Below are positions 1-8,770 of a stretch of 13,156 nt of DNA, piece after piece (position 1 is the first letter of the stretch; every line of letters starts with the position of its first letter). Both the position numbers and the translations under genes were made by a program. The notes below the pieces were generated by a model that was not told where the DNA came from, did no database searches, and was given only the letters and a program-made list of their open reading frames with translations. The stretch is from Fidelibacterota bacterium (GTDB lineage: Bacteria > Bipolaricaulota > Bipolaricaulia > UBA7950 > UBA9294). The DNA is taken from NCBI GenBank assembly GCA_024278395.1, contig JAJRTG010000117.1, forward strand, positions 1 through 13,156, in the 5' to 3' direction.

Positions 1-2337
1 CGGGCGATCGAGGCGCTCAAGCTCGGCTTGGGGATAAAGGACGCAAAGAACCGGTACAACATATACGTCGCCGGCGGTCCGGGGACCGGGAAGATGTCCG
101 CGGTGGAGTACTTCCTCGGCCACATGAGCAAGAACGAACCGCGCCCGCCCGACCTTTGTTACGTTCACAACTTCGAAAACCCGTACAGCCCCCGCTACCT
201 GGAGCTCCCCGCCGGGATGGGGACGCAGCTGCGCGACGACATGAAGCACCTGATCGCCCGGCTGCGCCGCGACATTCCCAAGGTGTTCGAGACGGACGAG
301 TTTAAGGCGCGCAGCAAGAAGATCAACGAGATCTATGCCGAGAAGCGGGCGAAGCTGTTCGAGGAGATGGAGAAGAAGTCCCGCGCCCTTGGGTTCGCGA
401 TCCAGCGCACCCCGATCGGGATCAACACCCTCCCGCTGCGCGAGGGCGGGGAGCCGTTGAGCCAGGAGGAGTACGAGGCCCTGTCCGAGGAGGAGCGCGC
501 CAAGATCAGGGAGAAGCAGAACGAGGTCCAGGCGTTGATCCAGGAGAGCCTGCAGGAGATCGCGCGCATCGAGGAGGAGCGGGAGGAGGAGATCAAGAAG
601 CTGGCCAAGGAGGCGGTCCTGTTCACGGTCGAACCGCACATAAACCAGCTCAAATCCCGCTACGGCGAGATCGAGAAGGTGATCTCCTTTTTCAATGAAG
701 TACAGAACGACATCGTCGAGCACCTTGATCAGTTCAGGGGCGGCAATCAAGAGGCCCCGAAGGGACCGATGCCGATCCCGTTCGCGATCCAACCCGTCGA
801 TCCGTTCAAGCGCTACGACGTGAACGTCCTTGTAGACAACTCCCAGACCGAGGGGGCGCCGGTGATCGTGGAGCAGAACGCCTCCTACACCAATCTGTTC
901 GGAGCGATCGAGCGGCGGGTGCACATGGGGGTGGCGATCACCGATTTCACCATGATCAAGCCCGGCTCTCTCCACCGCGCCAACGGAGGATACCTGGTCC
1001 TGAACGCGAACAACCTCTTCCGGATGGGGCTTTCGTGGGAGGCGCTCAAGATCGCGATCAAGCGGCGGGAGATTCGGATCGAGGATCCCCTCCAGATGCT
1101 CGGCTACTCCACCACCGAGGGGCTGAAGCCCGAGCCGGTCCCGTTCCGGATGAAGATCATCATCATCGGAAGCCCGGAGATCTATGAGATCCTCCACTAC
1201 TACGACGAGGACTTCCCCAAGCTCTTCTCGGTGAAGAGCGACTTCGGAACCGAGATGGAACGCACCCCGGAGCGCGAACAGGAGATCGCCCGCTTCCTGC
1301 GCGCCCGCTGTCAGGAGGACCCGAGCCTCCTTCCGTTCGACCCGAGCGGGGTGGCGAAGATCGTCGAGGCGTCGGCGGAGCTCGCCGGCGACCAGAAGAA
1401 GCTGTCGTGTCGGTTCGGGGTCCTCACCTCGATCATCAAGGAGGCCTCATACTGGGCGCGGACTGAAGGATCGGATCACGTCACCGGGGAGCACGTACAC
1501 AAGGCGTTGACGGAGCGGGACCGCCGCAGGAACCGAATCGAGGAGAAGATCCGGGAGATGATCGCCCGCGGCCAGATCCTCGTCGACACCGAAGGAAAGA
1601 AGCCGGGACAGGTGAACGGCCTCGCCGTCCTCCAGCTCGGGGATTACATGTTCGGCAAGCCGTCCCGGATCACGGCCACCGTGCACACCGGCAAGGACGG
1701 AATCGTGGACATCGAGCGGGAGGCCGAGCTGGGCGGGCATACGCACACCAAGGGGATCATGATCCTCAAAGGGTTCCTCGGAGAGCGGTTCGCCTCCGAG
1801 AAGCCGCTGAGCCTGTCGGCGAGCCTCACATTCGAGCAGAGCTACTCGATGATCGACGGGGACAGTGCGTCGAGCACGGAACTATACGCTCTCCTCTCCG
1901 CCCTCTCCGGTCTTCCGATCAGACAGGGGATAGCCGTCACCGGATCAGTCAACCAGAAGGGGGAGATCCAGCCGATCGGAGGGGTGAACGAGAAGATCGA
2001 GGGCTTCTTCCGCGTCTGCAAGGTGAAGGGCCTTACCGGCGAGCAAGGGGTGATCATCCCGGCCCGGAACGTGGACAACCTGATGCTCTCCGAGGAGGTA
2101 GTGGAGGCGGTGCGGGCCGGCAAGTTCCACATCTACCCCATAAAGACGGTGGAGGAAGGGATCGAAATCTTGACCGGGGTCCCGGCCGGCAAGCAGCGCA
2201 AGGACGGGACCTTCCCCGAGGGGACGGTCTTCGGGCGTGTCGCCGCTCGGCTGGAGGAGATCCGGGCCGCCCTCAAGGAAGAAGAGAAAAAGCCGGAAGG
2301 GGACGAGGTTTCAGACAAAGACGCTTCCGATCACTGA
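1..2337 (+). CDS. LonC-like AAA-fold S16 protease (5' end outside window)
   Basis: Family S16 (Lon) serine protease, 778 codons visible; the reading frame is open from base 1, so the true start lies upstream. Residues are counted from window base 1. The N-terminal AAA-like part has the P-loop GGPGTGKM (25-32), where the usual Ser/Thr after Lys is Met. The strand expected to carry Walker B reads GGYLVLNANNLF (329-340) with no Asp-Glu pair. Between them, about residues 95-245, lies a Glu/Lys/Arg-rich helical insertion typical of LonC/YcbZ-type proteins. The C-terminal protease domain has catalytic Ser622 in DGDSAS and Lys665 in GGVNEK; their 43-residue separation equals that of Ser679 and Lys722 in E. 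coli Lon. The last 30 or so residues are a charged tail. Family and protease activity are well supported; weak or absent ATPase activity, as reported for Meiothermus LonC, is inference. Likely role is cytoplasmic protein quality control. The stop is followed directly by the rRNA promoter. Confidence 0.93.
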   Translation, partial: RAIEALKLGLGIKDAKNRYNIYVAGGPGTGKMSAVEYFLGHMSKNEPRPPDLCYVHNFENPYSPRYLELPAGMGTQLRDDMKHLIARLRRDIPKVFETDEFKARSKKINEIYAEKRAKLFEEMEKKSRALGFAIQRTPIGINTLPLREGGEPLSQEEYEALSEEERAKIREKQNEVQALIQESLQEIARIEEEREEEIKKLAKEAVLFTVEPHINQLKSRYGEIEKVISFFNEVQNDIVEHLDQFRGGNQEAPKGPMPIPFAIQPVDPFKRYDVNVLVDNSQTEGAPVIVEQNASYTNLFGAIERRVHMGVAITDFTMIKPGSLHRANGGYLVLNANNLFRMGLSWEALKIAIKRREIRIEDPLQMLGYSTTEGLKPEPVPFRMKIIIIGSPEIYEILHYYDEDFPKLFSVKSDFGTEMERTPEREQEIARFLRARCQEDPSLLPFDPSGVAKIVEASAELAGDQKKLSCRFGVLTSIIKEASYWARTEGSDHVTGEHVHKALTERDRRRNRIEEKIREMIARGQILVDTEGKKPGQVNGLAVLQLGDYMFGKPSRITATVHTGKDGIVDIEREAELGGHTHTKGIMILKGFLGERFASEKPLSLSASLTFEQSYSMIDGDSASSTELYALLSALSGLPIRQGIAVTGSVNQKGEIQPIGGVNEKIEGFFRVCKVKGLTGEQGVIIPARNVDNLMLSEEVVEAVRAGKFHIYPIKTVEEGIEILTGVPAGKQRKDGTFPEGTVFGRVAARLEEIRAALKEEEKKPEGDEVSDKDASDH

Positions 2338-2362
2338 TCGGGGAAGAAACCCGGCGAATATC

Positions 2363-2391
2363 TTGACATAGCCCCGGGGAGTTGGTATACT
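2363..2391 (+). promoter_or_regulatory. 16S rRNA promoter (sigma70 type)
   Basis: The -35 is TTGACA (2363-2368, perfect) and the -10 is TATACT (2386-2391), with a 17-bp spacer. Transcription should start near 2398. The discriminator just after the -10 is C-rich (CCCCACCGC), as in stringently controlled rRNA promoters. No clear A/T-rich UP element is visible upstream. Confidence 0.88.
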
Positions 2392-2395
2392 CCCC
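2376..2395. promoter_or_regulatory. Inverted repeat overlapping the rRNA -10
   Basis: GGGGAGT (2376-2382) and ACTCCCC (2389-2395) form a perfect 7-bp dyad with a 6-bp centre. It covers half the spacer and the whole -10 hexamer. A second palindrome, CCCCGGGG (2372-2379), overlaps its left arm. It could be a repressor operator; no binding protein can be named. Confidence 0.5.
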
Positions 2396-2409
2396 ACCGC
2401 AAACACCCG

Positions 2410-2421
2410 GTCCTTGAAAAG
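2410..2421 (+). promoter_or_regulatory. boxA-like antitermination element in the rRNA leader
   Basis: GTCCTTGAAAAG resembles the boxA elements of Gram-positive rRNA leaders (TGTTCTTTGAAAAC type) and lies about 12 nt after the predicted transcription start. NusB/NusE would be expected to bind here. It overlaps the left arm of the processing stem that starts at 2416. Confidence 0.5.
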
Positions 2422-2435
2422 TGGATAGCGTGGTA
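2416..2435 (+). promoter_or_regulatory. Left arm of the pre-16S processing stem
   Basis: GAAAAG (2416-2421) and GGATAGCGTGGTA (2423-2435) pair with 4084-4102 downstream of the 16S gene, with only T2422 bulged and one G-U pair. This gives 19 base pairs enclosing the whole 16S gene, as expected of an RNase III processing stem. Confidence 0.85.
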
Positions 2436-2438
2436 TTG

Positions 2439-2454
2439 GGTTCCTTCGGGAACC
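2439..2454 (+). other. cUUCGg tetraloop hairpin in the 16S leader
   Basis: GGTTCC and GGAACC form a perfect 6-bp stem closed by the very stable C(UUCG)G tetraloop. It lies between the processing-stem arm and the mature 5' end of 16S, so it probably helps leader folding. Confidence 0.75.
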
Positions 2455-2486
2455 ATGTCACCGAATTGAATCGGATCAAAGTCTAA

Positions 2487-4049
<1,563 letters not shown>

Positions 4050-4083
4050 CTAGGGAGTATCCGGACCGGGAGCCGGTGACATC

Positions 4084-4102
4084 TGCCACGCTATCCCTTT
4101 TC
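4084..4102 (+). promoter_or_regulatory. Right arm of the pre-16S processing stem
   Basis: TGCCACGCTATCC (4084-4096) followed by CTTTTC (4097-4102) is complementary to 2416-2435. It lies 35 nt after the mature 3' end of 16S. The element supports a complete, independently processed 16S precursor. Confidence 0.85.
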
Positions 4103-4124
4103 TTCCCGCACTCTGTACTTCTTA

Positions 4125-4146
4125 AAAGGTGACGTGTGTTACCTTT
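4125..4146 (+). promoter_or_regulatory. CRP-type palindrome / hairpin upstream of the CRP-family gene
   Basis: The core GGTGA-N6-TTACC (4128-4143) matches the layout of CRP-family operators (TGTGA-N6-TCACA) in GTGA/T-AC. As RNA, 4125-4133 and 4138-4146 form a 9-bp stem with one G-U pair and a 4-nt loop. It has no good U-run after it, so an intrinsic terminator for the 16S unit is less likely than an operator. It lies about 100 bp ahead of the regulator gene, which suggests autoregulation. I found only weak core-promoter matches around it. Confidence 0.5.
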
Positions 4147-4240
4147 ATTCAGTGGAAACTCTACCCGTTTCATTCCCCTCTTTCCTGTCGCCCTCCCCTT
4201 TCGCCGGCTATCCTGGCCGTAAGAGGAGGAGATGAGGGAA

Positions 4241-4903
4241 ATGAGAAAGGTTGTGCAGGGTAAGATCACCTTCGCCCAACTGCTTAACGATACGGGTGAG
4301 CTGCTGGAGATCAGTCGGGGAGAGGCGATCTATCAACCGGGGGAGTTGAGCGACGCCGTGTATCTCGTGGAGGAGGGAAGGATAAAGCTCGCCTACCTCG
4401 ACGAGAGCGGAAAGAAGCTGACGCTCGCTATCCTCGATCGGGGGGAGATCTTCGGGGAGATGTGCCTGGTCGGTGAAGAACGCCGGCGCCATCAGGCGAG
4501 CGCGATCGAGGACGCCGTCGTCCGCCGCGTTCCCCGCAAGGAGTTCACCCGGACGATGAACGCCGAGCCGTTCTACTTGCAACTTCTGTTGGAGCACTTC
4601 GCCCGCCGGGTACGCGAGTTCGAAGAGGCGCTCGAGGACTTTGCGTTCAAGGACATCCAGGCCCGGCTCTCCCGCCAGCTCCTCAAGCTCTCCGACGAGT
4701 ACGGGGTGAAGACGAAGGACGGGATCCTGATCAGCTTTCAATTGACCCACAAGGAGCTGGCCGACATGATCGGCTCGGCCCGGGAGAACACGACGTTAGC
4801 GCTTAACCGTTTCGCGCGGGAGGGGATCCTCGACAAGAGCCGCTATCGAATAATAATCAAGAACGAAGAAGGCCTACGCGCCAAGTGTAACGCCCAGAAC
4901 TGA
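4241..4903 (+). CDS. CRP/FNR-family transcriptional regulator
   Basis: 220 residues from ATG 4241, the usual family length. The N-terminal cyclic-nucleotide-binding beta-barrel (about 10-115) contains GEIFGEM (68-74), matching the conserved GExxGE segment. The long dimerisation helix follows (about 110-140), then a winged helix-turn-helix with HKELADMIGSARENTTLALNRF (170-191). Its recognition helix keeps the Arg-Glu pair that reads GTGA-type half-sites in CRP. The phosphate-binding Arg-Ser of E. coli CRP is replaced by His84-Gln85, so classical cAMP binding is doubtful; the barrel has no FNR-like cysteine cluster. Start choice: AGGAGG (4224-4229) lies 11 nt from ATG 4241 but only 2 nt from the in-frame ATG 4232. 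A GTGA-type palindrome upstream suggests autoregulation. Ligand and targets cannot be told from sequence; the convergent PFOR gene may be one. Confidence 0.92.
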   Translation: MRKVVQGKITFAQLLNDTGELLEISRGEAIYQPGELSDAVYLVEEGRIKLAYLDESGKKLTLAILDRGEIFGEMCLVGEERRRHQASAIEDAVVRRVPRKEFTRTMNAEPFYLQLLLEHFARRVREFEEALEDFAFKDIQARLSRQLLKLSDEYGVKTKDGILISFQLTHKELADMIGSARENTTLALNRFAREGILDKSRYRIIIKNEEGLRAKCNAQN

Positions 4904-4919
4904 CCCTCCCCGATGAAAC

Positions 4920-4951
4920 AGACGGCCCGGCTGCGGACGACCGGGCCGTCT
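4920..4951. terminator. Terminator between the CRP-family gene and PFOR gene
   Basis: A perfect 11-bp stem (4920-4930 with 4941-4951, arm AGACGGCCCGG) has a 10-nt loop. On the plus strand it runs into TTGCTTTTCTCTCTTTTT, a good U-rich tract for ending the regulator transcript. On the minus strand the tail is CTGTTTCATC, weaker but possibly usable for PFOR, which ends 27 nt away. Confidence 0.9.
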
Positions 4952-4978
4952 TGCTTTTCTCTCTTTTTATCGCTTTCT

Positions 4979-7900
4979 CTAGAGCCCCGCCAGTTTCTTG
5001 TACTCCTCGTAGCGTTCCCTGCACTCGGCCTCCAGCTGCTGGTGCAACCGCTTCGCTTCCTCGGGGAACGATTTAAGCAGGCTCGAATAGCGCACCTCAC
5101 CCATGAGGAACTCATGGAAGTCGCCGGTCGGCTCCTTGGAATCGAGCTGGAACGGGTTCTTCCCCTGCGCTTTCAACAATGGGTTGTAGCGGTAGAGGGG
5201 CCAGTAGCCGACCTGCACCGCGAGCTTCTCCTCCTCCTGAGATCTCCCCATTCCCTTCTTCAGCCCCTGGTTGATGCACGGGGCGTAGGCGATGATGATG
5301 CTCGGTCCGGGGTATGCCTCAGCCTCGAGGAACGCCTTGATACACTGATTCATGTTCGCCCCCATCGCCACCGAGGCGACGTAGACGTAGCCATAGGACA
5401 TAAACATCCGGCCGAGGTCCTTCTTCTTCGTCTTCTTGCCGGAGGCGGCGAACTTGGCCACCGCGCCGAGCGGGGTCACCTTGGACGACTGTCCGCCGGT
5501 GTTCGAGTAGACCTCGGTGTCCATGACGAGGACGTTCACGTCCTGCCCCATCGCCATTACGTGGTCGAGCCCTCCGTAACCGATGTCGTACGCCCATCCG
5601 TCCCCTCCGACGATCCAGATCGACTTCTTGGTGAACAGATCGCGCATGGACAGGATCTCCTTGAGCAGGGAGTCGTTCCCGGCCTCCTTCTCGAGCAAGG
5701 CGGCCATCTGATCCCCGGCCCGACGGGAGATCTCGGCGTCGTCCTTCCCGGCGAGCCATTCCTCCATCGCCTGCCGCAGCTCGGACGATACTTTATCCCT
5801 CGCCTCGCTGATCAACCGGGCGAGCCGGTCGCGGCGCGCGGCCAATGCCAGGTTCATACCAAACCCGTACTCGGCGTTGTCCTCGAACAGCGAGTTTCCC
5901 CACGCCGGGCCGTGGCCGTTGCGGTTCGTGCAATAGGGGACCGCCGGGGCCGAGCCGCCGTAGATCGAGGAACAACCGGTGGCGTTGGCGATCAGCATCC
6001 GATCGCCGAACAGCTGGGTGGCGAGCTTGACGTACGGGGTCTCTCCGCAGCCGGGACAAGCGCCGGAGAACTCGAACAGCGGCTGCAGGAACTGACTCCC
6101 GGTGACGGTCTTCGAGTTGACACGTTCGGGGTGGCCGGGGAGCCGCTCGAAGAACCGCCAGTTATCCGCTTGCACCTCCACCTGGCTTGGCAGGGGTTTC
6201 ATCACGAGTGCTTTCTCCCCCTTCATCCCCGGACAGACATTGGCACAGTTCCCGCAACCGACACAGTCGAGGGGGCTCACCTGCACCCGGAACCGCAGTC
6301 CTTCAAGCCCCTTGCCGCGGGCGGGGACGGTGATGAACCCCTCCGGGGCGTCGGCGAGCTCCTCCTCCGTTGCCAGCACCGGCCGGATCGCGGCGTGCGG
6401 GCAGACGAACGAGCAGAAATTGCATTGGATGCAGTTATCCGGGTTCCATTCTGGAACTTCGATCGCTATCCCGCGTTTTTCGTACTTGCTCGTCGCGGTG
6501 GGGAACGTCCCGTCCGGGCCGGTCCACTCGTACTTGCCGTCGAGCTCGGCGGCGAACGCGCTCACCGGGAGCTTGTCCCCCTCCTGCATCTCCATCGGAC
6601 GCATCACCTCGAGGACCCATTCCGGAACCTCCTGTTTTTCCCCATCATCACCGGAGGCGTTCGCCCAGGACTCGGGTACCTCAACCTCGATCAGGTTGTC
6701 CAACGCGGCATCGACCGCAGCATAGTTCATCTGCACTATGTCCTCACCCTTGCGGCCGTAGGTCTTCTTGATCGCCTCCTTCAGCTTGGTGATCGCCTCC
6801 TCCACCGGGAGGATCCCGGAGAGCTTGAAGAAGACGGTCTGCATGATCATGTTGATACGCCCGCCGAGGCCGACTTCGGACGCGATCTTAACCGCGTCGA
6901 TGGTGTAGAAGCGAAGGTGCTTCTGCGCGATCGTCCGCTTCAGGGAGGCAGGCAGGTGCTTTTCGAGCTCCTCCCCCTGCCACGGACAGTTCAGGACGAA
7001 GATGCCACCGTCCTTGATCCCGGCTAAGAGATCGTACTTGTGCACGAACGCCGGGTTGTGGCAGGCGATGTAATCGGCGTTCTTGACCAGGTAGGCGGAC
7101 TGGATACGGGATTTGCCGAACCGCAGGTGGGACATCGTGATCCCGCCCGATTTCTTCGCGTCGTAAGCGAAGTATCCCTGCGCGTAGAGATCGGTGTTGT
7201 CTCCCACGATCTTGATCGCGCTCTTGTTCGCTCCCACTGTCCCATCGGAGCCGAGCCCCCAGAACTTGCACTGGATCGTTCCCTCCGGCGTAACGTCGAT
7301 CTCCTCGCCGACCGGAAGGGAGGTGTGGGTCACATCGTCTTCGATCCCGACAGTGAAGTGGTTCTTAGGCTCATCCTGCGCCAGATTATCGAACACGGCC
7401 CGCACCATCGCCGGGGTGAAGTCCTTCGAACCGAGGCCGTAGCGCCCGCCGACGATGAGCATCTCCTTACCCAGCTCCCGGAACGTCGTGGAGATATCCT
7501 GGTAGAGAGGCTCTCCCAGGCTTCCCGGCTCCTTCGTGCGGTCAAGGACCGCGATCCGCTTAACGCTCTCCGGAATGGCCTTCAGGAAGTGCTCCGCGGA
7601 CCAGGGACGGAAGAGGCGCACCTTCAACACCCCGACCTTCTCCCCCTGCGAGATTAGGTAGTTCACCGTCTCCTCGGTCACGTCGCAGGCCGATCCCATC
7701 AGGACGATCACCCGCTCGGCATCCGGCGCTCCGACGTAGTCGAATAAATGGTACTCCCGCCCGACGAGGGCGCTCACCTCCCGCATCGTCTCAGCGACGA
7801 TCTCCGGGACGGCGAGGAAGTAGCGATTCGCCGCCTCCTTGGCCTGGAAGAATATGTCCGGATTCTGTGCCGTACCGCGCAGATGGGGATGCTCCGGGTT

Positions 7901-8527
7901 CATCGCTCGGCGGCGGAACGCCTCCACCTCATCCCACGGTACGAGCTTCGCCATCTCCTCGTAGGGGATTACATCGACTTTTTGGATCTCGTGTGAGGTG
8001 CGGAACCCGTCGAAGAAATGGAGGAAGGGTACCTTCGCCTTCAAGGTAGCAAGATGCGCCACCAGGGCGAGGTCCATCACCTCCTGGACCGATGCGGATG
8101 CAAGCAGGGCGAACCCAGTTTGGCGCGTCGCCATGACGTCCGAGTGATCTCCGAAGATCGACAGGGCGTGCGCCGCCACCGCCCGCGCTGAAACGTGAAA
8201 AACGGTCGGCAAAAGCTCACCGGCGATCTTGTACATGTTCGGGATCATGAGAAGAAGCCCCTGTGAGGCGGTGAACGTGGTGGTGAACGCGCCGGCGACG
8301 AGCGAGCCGTGCACCGCGCCGGCAGCACCGGACTCGGCCTGCATCTCAGTCACCTTGAGCGTCTGCCCGAACAGGTTCTTCCTCCCGTGCGCCGCCCAGC
8401 TGTCGGCGACCTCCCCCATCGGGGAACTCGGCGTAATCGGGTAGATCGCCGCCACATCGCTGAACGCGTAGGCGACGTGCGCCGCCGCCGTGTTCCCGTC
8501 TATCGTCATCATCCGTCTATCTCCCAT
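4979..8527 (-). CDS. nifJ: Pyruvate:ferredoxin (flavodoxin) oxidoreductase, single-chain
   Basis: Oxidises pyruvate with CoA to acetyl-CoA and CO2, reducing ferredoxin, in the cytoplasm; the reverse reaction is possible in autotrophs. Length is 1,182 residues, normal for the homodimeric single-chain enzyme. In order: domain I with YPITPSSP (29-36); the gamma-type domain, about 420-620; a two-cluster ferredoxin domain with CIQCNFCSFVCP near residue 696 and CVGCGNCANVCP near 755; and the C-terminal TPP domain with GACPGCGE (about 822), ATGCSS (about 850), GGDGWAYDIG (about 974), NTGGQSS (about 1010) and APCIN (about 1082). The four proximal-cluster cysteines are all present. The start at 8527 is chosen because AGGAGG (8540-8535) lies 7 nt upstream; the frame stays open to 8596, but that would put the start inside the -35 element. 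The gene stands alone, divergent from the peptide/HD-GYP unit. Confidence 0.97.
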   Translation of the reverse strand: MGDRRMMTIDGNTAAAHVAYAFSDVAAIYPITPSSPMGEVADSWAAHGRKNLFGQTLKVTEMQAESGAAGAVHGSLVAGAFTTTFTASQGLLLMIPNMYKIAGELLPTVFHVSARAVAAHALSIFGDHSDVMATRQTGFALLASASVQEVMDLALVAHLATLKAKVPFLHFFDGFRTSHEIQKVDVIPYEEMAKLVPWDEVEAFRRRAMNPEHPHLRGTAQNPDIFFQAKEAANRYFLAVPEIVAETMREVSALVGREYHLFDYVGAPDAERVIVLMGSACDVTEETVNYLISQGEKVGVLKVRLFRPWSAEHFLKAIPESVKRIAVLDRTKEPGSLGEPLYQDISTTFRELGKEMLIVGGRYGLGSKDFTPAMVRAVFDNLAQDEPKNHFTVGIEDDVTHTSLPVGEEIDVTPEGTIQCKFWGLGSDGTVGANKSAIKIVGDNTDLYAQGYFAYDAKKSGGITMSHLRFGKSRIQSAYLVKNADYIACHNPAFVHKYDLLAGIKDGGIFVLNCPWQGEELEKHLPASLKRTIAQKHLRFYTIDAVKIASEVGLGGRINMIMQTVFFKLSGILPVEEAITKLKEAIKKTYGRKGEDIVQMNYAAVDAALDNLIEVEVPESWANASGDDGEKQEVPEWVLEVMRPMEMQEGDKLPVSAFAAELDGKYEWTGPDGTFPTATSKYEKRGIAIEVPEWNPDNCIQCNFCSFVCPHAAIRPVLATEEELADAPEGFITVPARGKGLEGLRFRVQVSPLDCVGCGNCANVCPGMKGEKALVMKPLPSQVEVQADNWRFFERLPGHPERVNSKTVTGSQFLQPLFEFSGACPGCGETPYVKLATQLFGDRMLIANATGCSSIYGGSAPAVPYCTNRNGHGPAWGNSLFEDNAEYGFGMNLALAARRDRLARLISEARDKVSSELRQAMEEWLAGKDDAEISRRAGDQMAALLEKEAGNDSLLKEILSMRDLFTKKSIWIVGGDGWAYDIGYGGLDHVMAMGQDVNVLVMDTEVYSNTGGQSSKVTPLGAVAKFAASGKKTKKKDLGRMFMSYGYVYVASVAMGANMNQCIKAFLEAEAYPGPSIIIAYAPCINQGLKKGMGRSQEEEKLAVQVGYWPLYRYNPLLKAQGKNPFQLDSKEPTGDFHEFLMGEVRYSSLLKSFPEEAKRLHQQLEAECRERYEEYKKLAGL

Positions 8528-8569
8528 CAGCCTTCCTCCTAATTCGGATTTATCTACATACCACGCGCC

Positions 8570-8598
8570 ATTGTAACGTCGGGCAAGCCATCCCACAA
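8570..8598 (-). promoter_or_regulatory. PFOR gene promoter
   Basis: On the minus strand the -35 is TTGTGG (8598-8593) and the -10 is TACAAT (8575-8570), with a 17-bp spacer. Transcription should start near 8563, giving a leader of about 36 nt with a strong Shine-Dalgarno. Confidence 0.7.
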
Positions 8599-8610
8599 CG
8601 GGCTTGTCCG
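8580..8610. promoter_or_regulatory. Dyad centred on the PFOR -35 element
   Basis: CGGGCAAGCC (8580-8589) and GGCTTGTCCG (8601-8610) are inverted repeats, 9 of 10 positions complementary, separated by 11 bp. The dyad centre (8595) falls in the -35 hexamer (8593-8598). The position suits a repressor operator. Confidence 0.5.
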
Positions 8611-8732
8611 CAGCCTGTTTATCCGCTAAAGTTTTTTATCGGAGCCTCTGGTCGTCCGAAAGGGGGAAGGGTGCAAAAGGCTTTCGTATGCTTTTTCCGA
8701 CTCTCGTGTCTAACCTCCGCGTTTACTAGGCA

Positions 8733-8753
8733 TAATCAGGTTGAGCCTGATTA
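8733..8753 (+). promoter_or_regulatory. Perfect dyad just upstream of the peptide gene
   Basis: TAATCAGG (8733-8740) and CCTGATTA (8746-8753) are a perfect 8-bp inverted repeat with centre TTGAG. It overlaps a possible -10 (CATAAT, 8731-8736; the matching -35 is poor) and ends 2 nt before the Shine-Dalgarno AAAGGAGG (8756-8763). It could be an operator on an activator-dependent promoter, or an RNA hairpin affecting translation of the peptide gene. Confidence 0.55.
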
Positions 8754-8770
8754 CGAAAGGAGGGTGCTAG

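Noticed and set aside
2327..2341. CCGATC-ACT-GATCGG hairpin at the stop of the LonC-like gene as a terminator
   Set aside because: The 6-bp stem is perfect but is followed by GGAAGAAAC rather than a U-run, so intrinsic termination is not supported.
4125..4146. Intrinsic terminator of the 16S transcript
   Set aside because: The stem includes a G-U pair, is A/U-rich at its base and is followed by ATTCAGTGG, so it is a poor terminator; an operator fits better.
4050..4240. tRNA-Ile or tRNA-Ala in the 16S downstream spacer
   Set aside because: I looked for a tRNA acceptor end, T-loop GTTCGA-type block and anticodon arm and found none on either strand.
4208..4750. 180-codon minus-strand frame opposite the CRP-family gene
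   Set aside because: Its composition mirrors the sense gene and it has no independent motif or promoter.
4913..7027. 704-codon open frame on the plus strand opposite the PFOR gene
   Set aside because: It is antisense to a gene with every PFOR motif. Its product is a low-complexity run of Leu, Arg, Gly, Val and His typical of reverse frames in GC-rich genes, and it begins next to the terminator without a good ribosome site.
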